Assembly (NCBI GenBank): GCA_030637845.1
Contig: DAOWFT010000061.1
Span: forward strand, 1-5,274
DNA length: 5,274 bases
Reading direction: 5' to 3'
Origin: Thalassospiraceae bacterium
GTDB lineage: Bacteria; Pseudomonadota; Alphaproteobacteria; Rhodospirillales; Magnetovibrionaceae
Shown here: positions 1 to 4,488 of the stretch, piece by piece
Numbering within the stretch: the stretch's first letter is position 1
How the letters are laid out: the number at the start of each line of letters is the position of its first letter
Made by a program: the position numbers and the translations under genes
Notes under the pieces: generated by a model
Told to the model about the DNA's origin: nothing
What the model saw: only the letters and a program-made list of their open reading frames with translations
Databases searched by the model: none

Positions 1-261
1 CTGGGCATCAAAATGACGTTGGCCGAGAACTCTTTTTGCTGCTTCGCGCACCGTGGCAAACGCATCGATCATAAGATCGTCAAGGGTTTCACCATTTTGG
101 TGACGCTCTTTTAGCCAATCGGTTCTGGCGGCCAAATCGGTATCGCTTAGGCCCGTCAATTCAGGCTCTAGCGCATTAATGGCTTCAACGTGTTTGTTAA
201 GCCCTTTGAGGTAACGCTCATTAGCGGAACCGAACAGGCGTTTGGCGATTGCACCGATCAT
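1..261 (-). CDS. secA: SecA, preprotein translocase ATPase (N-terminal 87 codons, partial)
   Basis: SecA is the cytoplasmic motor ATPase that drives unfolded preproteins through the SecYEG channel. The reverse complement of 261-1 reads without a stop from an ATG at 261-259 and gives 87 residues typical of the SecA N-terminus: GSANERY at 11-17, EAINALEPEL at 26-35, NGETLDDL at 56-63 and REAAKR...RHFDAQ at 72-87. The last residue is Gln87, which coincides in number with the adenine-contacting Gln of the Q motif in E. coli SecA. The Walker A GEGKT motif should follow about 20 residues outside the window. Most of the roughly 900-residue protein is therefore missing. The ATG fits the family start, and no ATG, GTG or TTG lies in frame in the short leader. 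The gene diverges from everything else in the window. Next to an isomerase-argJ-mutT block it matches alphaproteobacterial gene order. Confidence 0.96.
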   Translation of the reverse strand, partial: MIGAIAKRLFGSANERYLKGLNKHVEAINALEPELTGLSDTDLAARTDWLKERHQNGETLDDLMIDAFATVREAAKRVLGQRHFDAQ

Positions 262-275
262 CGGATTTTGTATTA

Positions 276-293
276 CCTCAGCGCTTTATGAGG
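276..293 (-). promoter_or_regulatory. Inverted repeat covering the only SD-like sequence of secA
   Basis: The secA leader contains TGAGG (minus strand, 280-276), the best Shine-Dalgarno-like match, but it ends 14 nt before the ATG, farther than the usual 5-9 nt. The same five bases are the 3' arm of an inverted repeat: CCTCA (293-289) can pair with TGAGG across an 8-nt loop. If it forms in the mRNA, this small stem would hide the ribosome-binding site. A 5-bp stem is weak on its own, so the regulatory reading is inference. Confidence 0.3.
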
Positions 294-344
294 CGCCCCC
301 GTATTTGGCTCTATGGGGCGAATCCCCGAATTGCAAGAAGGAAA

Positions 345-373
345 GAATTAGGGTTGCGGGGCCTTTATGTCAA
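345..373 (-). promoter_or_regulatory. Candidate sigma-70 promoter for secA
   Basis: On the minus strand a perfect -35 hexamer, TTGACA (373-368), is followed after exactly 17 nt by TAATTC (350-345). The second box matches the TATAAT consensus poorly, but alphaproteobacterial -10 boxes are often degenerate. Transcription would start near 338 and give secA a leader of about 75 nt. The perfect -35 box and correct spacing favour the call; the weak -10 keeps it tentative. Confidence 0.4.
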
Positions 374-497
374 CGATAGTGGTTTAATTTTACATATAAA
401 ATCCCGCCGGTTGCCATATTTTCGAGTTAATTGGGGCTAGTCGCAATTTATTATTGACCTTGCCAGCCCAATTCATTAATTATTAACTAACAAACAA

Positions 498-520
498 GGG
501 GTACTAAGTGCCCCTATTTT
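498..520. terminator. Hairpin with weak terminator character
   Basis: GGGG at 498-501 pairs with CCCC at 511-514, continued inward by a T-G wobble, A-T and C-G, to give a 7-bp stem with a TAA loop. TATTTT follows on the plus strand, and a broken T-rich run (TTGTTTGTTAG) follows on the minus strand. It could be a weak terminator in either direction, but no annotated gene ends here. It would make sense only for a small unannotated transcript, or as a structure in the leader of the receiver gene. Confidence 0.3.
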
Positions 521-535
521 AACGATTTTATCGTT
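521..535. repeat. Perfect inverted repeat AACGAT-TTT-ATCGTT, possible operator
   Basis: Six bases, AACGAT, are mirrored by ATCGTT around a TTT centre, giving a perfectly symmetric 15-bp site. It lies between the divergent genes and just right of the hairpin at 498-514. The length and symmetry suit a dimeric DNA-binding regulator. In RNA it would be only a 6-bp hairpin with a 3-nt loop. I do not recognise the sequence as the site of a known regulator. Confidence 0.35.
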
Positions 536-579
536 ACGCTACCGTAATAAACCAATGGTAGTAATAATTAAAAAATACC

Positions 580-659
580 GCACCAGAGGGGCTCAAAAGC
601 CCCCGCAGAGTGCAAATGCAATGCTCCAAGGGAATGGTGCCAAAGGCCAGCCGGAGGCT
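580..659. other. GC-rich block with nested inverted repeats, candidate structured RNA or leader
   Basis: This 80-nt block is about 61% GC by direct count (49 of 80) inside AT-rich flanks. GCACC (580-584) can pair with GGTGC (636-640). That closing stem encloses a GGGGCT/AGCCCC hairpin with a CAAA loop (588-603) and a weaker hairpin, GAGTG/AATGCTC region (608-626). A further small hairpin, AGCC-GGA-GGCT, follows at 649-659. Together they resemble a three-way junction. Read rightwards it lies in the leader of the receiver gene. Read leftwards the closing stem is followed four bases later by TTTTTT (rc of 570-575), which is terminator-like, so a small minus-strand RNA is also possible. The pairing is drawn by eye, with no conservation data, and I cannot assign it to a known RNA family. 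Confidence 0.3.
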
Positions 660-690
660 AAAAAGCCAAAAAGCTAAAAAGCCTAATAGC
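657..690. repeat. Short 8-bp tandem repeat, about four units
   Basis: Four consecutive 8-bp units, GCTAAAAA, GCCAAAAA, GCTAAAAA and the degenerate GCCTAATA, are followed by a final GC. The third base alternates T and C, so the true period may be 16 bp. The array lies about 60 bp upstream of the receiver-gene start. Such arrays can change length by replication slippage, and A-tracts can bend DNA, although an 8-bp spacing is not in phase with the helix. Confidence 0.6.
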
Positions 691-739
691 ACCTGATTTG
701 AATAAAAAATATGGCCCTTAAAGAAGGTCGCCCGTAAAT

Positions 740-743
740 GGAG
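740..743 (+). promoter_or_regulatory. Ribosome-binding site fixing a GTG start
   Basis: GGAG at 740-743 lies 8 nt before the GTG at 752-754. An in-frame TAA occupies 749-751, directly before that GTG, so the reading frame cannot begin farther upstream. The nearby ATG at 738-740 is in another frame. Confidence 0.75.
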
Positions 744-751
744 AATTGTAA

Positions 752-1729
752 GTGCGCCTTAACCAGCTTGAGAATATTCGCGTCGTATTGGCCGAACCAG
801 ACGCCACCCTTCGTCGCGGCATAAAAAACACCCTTGTCGCGGCGGGGATGAAAAATGTGCTCGACACAGATAACCTTGCCCATGTCCGGCGCACGGTTGA
901 AGCTGATATGGTTGAAATAATCATTGGCGATACCGCGTTGGCTGATGGCGATTTCAATAAATTCATCAGTGATGTGCGCCATCGCGAAATTGGCGAAAAT
1001 CCATTTATTATGGCAATCACATTGGTTGATAAAGCTTCAGCCAGTGCCGTTCGCGGCGCAATAAATTCCGGTACCGATCATATATTGATAAAGCCGGTTG
1101 ATGACGATGCCTTGGTAAACCTGATAATCGATTTGACCCATTCCAGAAAACGTTTTGTGGTTACCACCGATTATATTGGGCCGGACCGTCGTTCAAAGAC
1201 CCGTCCGGGAACCATGACCATTCCACAAATAGAGGTTCCCAACCCGTTGCGTCAGCGCATGACCGGGCAAATGCGGGAATCAACCCTCAAGCGGACAATC
1301 GAAACCGCATGGTCAAAAATAAACGAACAAAAGGTCGAACGCCACGCATTTCAAATTAGCTGGTTGCTTGATCGTATAATCCCCGAAATTGGAATGGGCA
1401 GCGAACGTTCAGAGGAATTCGGCCGGTACGTAAAGCGTCTGGTTGATGTTTCCCGGGATATGAGCAAGCGCATAGGCAGCACCCGTTTTGCCCACGTCAA
1501 AGAAATGACCATGACCATGAGCAATCTTGTGGAAGATTCCATAAGAAACAAATTTCAGCCAGATGATGTGCGCCTGATGCTAAAGCTGTCGGAAATTATT
1601 TTAAATTCGTTTGATTCTGATCGCTTTAATGAAGACGGAACCCAGGCCCGCGATCACAAGGCCTATATGGACAAAGACAACAAAAAAGAAACGCCGGATG
1701 AAGATGAGGAAATGGCGGCAACCGCCTGA
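752..1729 (+). CDS. CheY-like receiver-domain protein with uncharacterised C-terminal region
   Basis: The 325-residue product begins at GTG 752 and carries a response-regulator receiver domain at about residues 9-128. The expected active-site residues are visible: an acidic cluster at Glu15 and Asp17, a phospho-acceptor Asp60 (IIIGD), Thr90 and Lys114-Pro115. Proline stands at position 16, where the second acidic residue usually lies, so Mg2+ binding may differ from CheY. A linker with YIGPDRR (141-147) and VPNPLR (162-167) follows. Residues about 170-300 look largely helical and match no DNA-binding, GGDEF, EAL, HD or kinase domain I know. The end is highly charged (DKDNKKE, then DEDEE). With no signal peptide or membrane segment it should be cytoplasmic, and it probably relays a phosphorylation signal through protein contacts. 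No histidine kinase lies nearby. It appears monocistronic, with a terminator 80-130 bp downstream. The receiver call is firm; the output is unknown. Confidence 0.9.
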   Translation: MRLNQLENIRVVLAEPDATLRRGIKNTLVAAGMKNVLDTDNLAHVRRTVEADMVEIIIGDTALADGDFNKFISDVRHREIGENPFIMAITLVDKASASAVRGAINSGTDHILIKPVDDDALVNLIIDLTHSRKRFVVTTDYIGPDRRSKTRPGTMTIPQIEVPNPLRQRMTGQMRESTLKRTIETAWSKINEQKVERHAFQISWLLDRIIPEIGMGSERSEEFGRYVKRLVDVSRDMSKRIGSTRFAHVKEMTMTMSNLVEDSIRNKFQPDDVRLMLKLSEIILNSFDSDRFNEDGTQARDHKAYMDKDNKKETPDEDEEMAATA

Positions 1730-1922
1730 TTTATAATTCATCCAAAATTAATTATCAGTTGGGGAATAAGCACCAGACAACATACTAAAACTACCATGAC
1801 AGGGCCAAAGCACGGGGCCGATCCTTAAAAACAGGGGTCGGCCCTGTTGTTTTTTGTATTGTTGCTTTTAATGGGCCAATTGGGGCTTAATGCCATCATT
1901 GTTATTAAAAACAGGGCCGAGC
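1730..1922 (+). promoter_or_regulatory. Leader region of the isomerase-argJ operon
   Basis: The operon needs a promoter, but I can offer only weak candidates. TTGGGG (1759-1764) with CATACT (1781-1786) at a 16-nt spacing lies before the terminator, so its transcript would have to read through it. TTTAAT (1867-1872) lies after the terminator and matches a -10 box in five of six bases but has no good -35. The segment also carries a 12-bp direct repeat, TTAAAAACAGGG, at 1825-1836 and 1905-1916. Its second copy supplies the likely ribosome-binding site, AGGG at 1913-1916, 6 nt before ATG 1923. Confidence 0.4.
1812..1855 (+). terminator. Intrinsic terminator after the receiver-protein gene
   Basis: GGGCCGA (1815-1821) pairs perfectly with TCGGCCC (1838-1844). 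The stem extends outward through a G-T wobble, C-G and A-T to 1812/1847, and inward by a wobble and two C-G pairs. A T-rich run, TTGTTTTTT, closes the site at 1847-1855. An alternative compact hairpin uses the same 3' arm: AACAGGG (1830-1836) with CCCTGTT (1842-1848) around a 5-nt loop. On the minus strand that compact hairpin is followed by a T-run, so it may work in both directions. It separates the receiver gene from the isomerase-argJ operon. Confidence 0.82.
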
Positions 1923-2750
1923 ATGAGCATGAACAGATATTTGAAATCAATATTGATGATTGTCGGGGTTGCTATTGTCTTGCCGGCCCCGGCCCATGCC
2001 GCCGAGCCTGACCCATTATTGGCGCGGGTGGACGGTTATGAAATCCACCTTTCCGAGGTTGAAGAGGCCCGCACCCTGCTGCCGCCTGCCTTGCAGCGCG
2101 CCAGCACCCCCGATGTAATTGCATTGTTAGTTGAAACAATTATCGATACCAGACTTGCGGCAACGCGGGCAAAGGAGATGGGCCTTGATAAAAGCGATGA
2201 ATACAAACAGGCCATTTCACGTATTGAGGGGCAAATCCTCAAACGGATGCTGTTTTCTCAGGAAATTGAAAAAGGCATAACCGAAGAAGGAATAAAAAAA
2301 CGCTACGCTGACCTTGTTGAAAACGTCCCCATCGGTGATGAGCTTCGCGCCCGGCACATACTTGTCGAAAGCCAAGCCAGAGCAAAGGAGGTCATAAAAA
2401 AACTCGACGACGGTGCTGATTTCAAAGCCATGGCGGCGGAGCATTCCATCGGCCCCTCGGCATCTTCTGGCGGTGATCTCGGCTGGTTCGGCCAAGGCTC
2501 AATGGTCGCGGAATTTGAAAAAGAGGCATTTTCTCTGGATGTGGGTGCCCATAGCAAGTCCGGGGTAAAGACCCGCTTCGGCTGGCACGTTGTACGGGTT
2601 GAGGGCCGGCGAAAGGCCAAGACCCCAACCCTGGCCATGGCCCGTGATGAAATCATCCGCCAGCTTTCTTCGGAAATTGGGCAAAAATTGCTGGACGGCC
2701 TGAGAGAAAATGCCAAGGTTGAGCGTTTTAAAATCGAAGTGGCTCAATAA
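1923..2750 (+). CDS. Periplasmic PpiC/parvulin-type peptidyl-prolyl cis-trans isomerase
   Basis: This 275-residue exported foldase catalyses cis-trans isomerisation of Xaa-Pro bonds in the periplasm. Residues 1-26 form a Sec signal peptide: Arg5 and Lys8, a hydrophobic core ILMIVGVAIVL, and an AHA cleavage site before Ala27. A helical SurA-like N-terminal segment spans about 30-135. The parvulin domain (about 141-228) shows ARHILV at 143-148, SGGDLGWF at 182-189, FEKEAFSL at 198-205 and FGWHVVRVE at 219-227. A charged helical tail follows. The ATG at 1923 is preferred because AGGG lies 6 nt upstream and the signal peptide then has normal length. An ATG at 1929 is possible, and an in-frame ATG at 1890 would add 11 unlikely residues ahead of it. 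In place of the common Pro-Val before the last strand it has Ser-Gly-Val. The place near secA suits a role in folding exported proteins. It leads the probable operon, 48 nt before argJ. Confidence 0.93.
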   Translation: MSMNRYLKSILMIVGVAIVLPAPAHAAEPDPLLARVDGYEIHLSEVEEARTLLPPALQRASTPDVIALLVETIIDTRLAATRAKEMGLDKSDEYKQAISRIEGQILKRMLFSQEIEKGITEEGIKKRYADLVENVPIGDELRARHILVESQARAKEVIKKLDDGADFKAMAAEHSIGPSASSGGDLGWFGQGSMVAEFEKEAFSLDVGAHSKSGVKTRFGWHVVRVEGRRKAKTPTLAMARDEIIRQLSSEIGQKLLDGLRENAKVERFKIEVAQ

Positions 2751-2798
2751 AGATGATAAGAAATAATAACCGCCGCAATTAAACGAGACATCCCTGCA

Positions 2799-4022
2799 AT
2801 GCCACCAGAAGTATCACCATTGGCACCAGCCACATTCCCCAAGCTGCCGGACATCAATGGCGTCAGGCTGGCCGCCCTTGCCTGTGGCCTGCGTTACAAG
2901 GGCCGGACCGATCTGCTGCTGGCTGAATTTGCGCCCGGCACAACCGTGGCCGGTGTTTTAACCCAATCAACAGCCGCAAGCGCCTCGGTATTGAAATGCC
3001 GGGAAAGTTTGGGCGGCGGGGTTGCCGGGGCTTTGATTGTTAATTCCGGTAACGCCAATGCCTTCACCGGGATAAAGGGAACCCAAGCGGTTGAAAACAT
3101 TACATCCGCGGTTGGCAGCGCAGTTGGCTGTGCCGGGGCCGAGGTTTTTAGTGCCTCCACCGGGGTTATCGGCGAGCCCATGGACGATGATAAAATCACC
3201 TCGGCGTTGGCTGATTTAAAAAATGCCCTTGGCGGTGGTTCCAGCGCATGGGAGGCTGCCGCAGGCGCCATAATGACCACCGACACCTTTGCCAAGGCCG
3301 CAACCGCCACCACCAAAATCGGCAACACGGTCGTTAGCATAAACGGCATTGCCAAGGGCTCGGGCATGATAGCCCCCGACATGGCGACAATGCTTTCATT
3401 TGTTTTTACCGATGCCGCCATTGATGCAAAAGACTTGCAACAAATGCTGGGCGAGCTTAACCAGAAAAGTTTTAATTCAATTACGGTTGATAGCGACACC
3501 TCGACCAGCGACACCCTGTTGGCATTTGCCACCGGGGCCGCCGCTAATGATAAAAACGCCGAAATGGATGAATTTAAAAATGCCCTTGGCGAGCTGTTGC
3601 TCGATCTCGCCCATCAGGTGGTGCGTGATGGCGAGGGGGCATCAAAATTTATTACCGTTAATGTCTCCGGGGCCGAAAGCGAAACTGCGGCCAAAGTTAT
3701 CGCCATGGCGATCGCCAATTCACCGTTGGTTAAAACCGCCATCGCCGGCGAAGACGCCAACTGGGGCCGGATTGTAATGGCGGTGGGCAAATCGGGCGAG
3801 GACGCCAACCGTGACAAACTTTCCATCTCCATTGGCGGGGTTGAAATCGCCGCCGATGGTGCCGCCGCCCCCAATTATGATGAAACCCCGGTTGCAAAAC
3901 ACATGAAGGGCCAAAACATAGACATCAGCGTTGATGTCGGCGTTGGCAAGGGCTGCTGGACGGTGTGGACTTGCGACCTGACCCATGGATACATTTCAAT
4001 CAATGCCGATTACCGGTCCTGA
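2799..4022 (+). CDS. argJ: ArgJ, bifunctional glutamate N-acetyltransferase / ornithine acetyltransferase
   Basis: ArgJ transfers the acetyl group of N-acetylornithine to glutamate, closing the acetyl cycle of arginine biosynthesis; bifunctional forms also make N-acetylglutamate from acetyl-CoA. The 407-residue length is normal for the family. Visible features are GLRYKGRTDLLL near 30-41, VNSGNANAFTG at 81-91, STGVIGEPM with the probable oxyanion-hole pair Thr121-Gly122, and MTTDTFAK at 159-166. The self-cleavage motif KGSGMIAPDMATML (186-199) predicts cleavage between Ala196 and the nucleophile Thr197, giving alpha and beta chains. GEDANWGR and the C-terminal HGYISINADYRS are also characteristic. 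The motif MTTDTFAK carries Ala where Pro is common, a small difference. The start gives the usual VSPLAP opening, but the ribosome-binding site is poor (GAGA, 10 nt upstream). Whether this copy is bifunctional or only cyclic cannot be seen here; no argA or argE is in the window. Confidence 0.97.
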   Translation: MPPEVSPLAPATFPKLPDINGVRLAALACGLRYKGRTDLLLAEFAPGTTVAGVLTQSTAASASVLKCRESLGGGVAGALIVNSGNANAFTGIKGTQAVENITSAVGSAVGCAGAEVFSASTGVIGEPMDDDKITSALADLKNALGGGSSAWEAAAGAIMTTDTFAKAATATTKIGNTVVSINGIAKGSGMIAPDMATMLSFVFTDAAIDAKDLQQMLGELNQKSFNSITVDSDTSTSDTLLAFATGAAANDKNAEMDEFKNALGELLLDLAHQVVRDGEGASKFITVNVSGAESETAAKVIAMAIANSPLVKTAIAGEDANWGRIVMAVGKSGEDANRDKLSISIGGVEIAADGAAAPNYDETPVAKHMKGQNIDISVDVGVGKGCWTVWTCDLTHGYISINADYRS

Positions 4023-4032
4023 TCTTGGCTGC

Positions 4033-4479
4033 ATGAACGCCCCGTCTGCGTCCCCCGATGGTGACGCGGATGTGTTGCTGGTAACCGCGGTGGCCTTGGT
4101 CGATAGCGATGGCCGCGTCCTGCTGGGCCAGCGGGCGGCTGATAAACACATGGGCGGCATGTGGGAATTTCCCGGCGGCAAGGTCCACGGCGGTGAAACC
4201 CCGGAAAGCGCCCTGGTGCGCGAATTAAAAGAAGAGCTGGGCATTGATATTTCCGCCAGTTGCCTTGCGCCCTTTACCTTTGCCAGTCATTATTATTCTA
4301 GCACTGAAAATAATGGATTTTACCTGCTGATGCCGCTTTTCATTTGCCGCGTCTGGCAGGGACAGGTTCGGGGTCTTGAAGGCCAGGCATTAAAATGGCT
4401 CCGGCCCAATGATATGGCAAACCTTGAAATGCCGCCGGCCGACCGCCCGCTGGTGGCTATGTTGCAAGACTTCCTATAA
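4033..4479 (+). CDS. mutT: MutT-like Nudix hydrolase (probable 8-oxo-dGTP diphosphatase)
   Basis: The product belongs to the Nudix family, whose MutT branch hydrolyses oxidised nucleotides such as 8-oxo-dGTP and so prevents mutations. From ATG 4033 it has 148 residues. The complete Nudix box GX5EX7REUXEEXGU lies at 49-71, with the metal-binding Arg-Glu and Glu-Glu pairs all present. It is preceded by VALVDSDGRVLLGQR and by MGGMWEFPGG, the typical MutT lead-in. The tail KWLRPNDMANLEMPPADRPLV is the usual C-terminal part, where MutT proteins read the purine. The start is uncertain. ATG 4033 lies 10 nt after the argJ stop and gives a normal N-terminus. An in-frame ATG at 3985 would overlap argJ and add 16 unconserved-looking residues. 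Neither has a clear ribosome-binding site, so translation is probably coupled to argJ. Other Nudix substrates cannot be excluded from sequence. Confidence 0.92.
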   Translation: MNAPSASPDGDADVLLVTAVALVDSDGRVLLGQRAADKHMGGMWEFPGGKVHGGETPESALVRELKEELGIDISASCLAPFTFASHYYSSTENNGFYLLMPLFICRVWQGQVRGLEGQALKWLRPNDMANLEMPPADRPLVAMLQDFL

Positions 4480-4488
4480 CATTTAGCT

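Larger units (their letters stand above)
262..751. other. Divergent intergenic region between secA and the receiver-protein gene
   Basis: This 490-bp stretch holds no gene I can support. Going right from secA there is a candidate secA promoter and leader at about 262-373. An AT-rich segment follows at roughly 374-579, with a hairpin at 498-514 and a perfect inverted repeat at 521-535. Next come a GC-rich, potentially structured block at 580-659, an 8-bp tandem repeat at 657-690, and the ribosome-binding site of the receiver gene at 740-743. No good sigma-70 promoter for the rightward gene could be fixed. TTGACC at 454-459 followed by ATTAAT at 475-480 has only a 15-nt spacer and would leave a leader of about 260 nt. 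The region is long for a simple divergent promoter, and its structured parts are treated as separate entries. Confidence 0.8.

Noticed and set aside
249..440. Plus-strand open frame of 63 codons beginning at a TTG
   Set aside because: It starts inside the 5' end of secA on the opposite strand, has no ribosome-binding site and runs across the secA leader and candidate promoter. The Arg-rich product resembles no family I know.
454..480. Possible promoter for the receiver gene, TTGACC followed by ATTAAT
   Set aside because: The spacer is only 15 nt, other -10 choices score worse, and the resulting transcript would meet the hairpin at 498-514 almost at once. It was not strong enough to list as a feature.
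624..659. Cobalamin-riboswitch-like string: GGGAA, then GGTG, AA and CC in order
   Set aside because: The downstream CCCCGC-ACTGT part and the B12 box are missing; a CCCCGCAGAGTG-like string lies before, not after, the core. The next gene has no link to cobalamin. The similarity is probably chance.
1505..1522. Tandem ATGACC ATGACC ATGAGC inside the receiver gene
   Set aside because: It encodes MTMTMS in frame within a probable helix. With fewer than three exact units it does not support a slippage or phase-variation claim.
2894..3532. 212-codon open frame on the minus strand
   Set aside because: It lies wholly antisense to argJ, whose reading is unmistakable. Long antisense frames are common opposite codon-biased genes, and its product is low-complexity Ala/Ser/Pro-rich sequence.
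3400..3777. 125-codon plus-strand open frame
   Set aside because: It overlaps argJ in another frame and gives a Pro- and Leu-rich product without recognisable motifs. argJ itself is intact.
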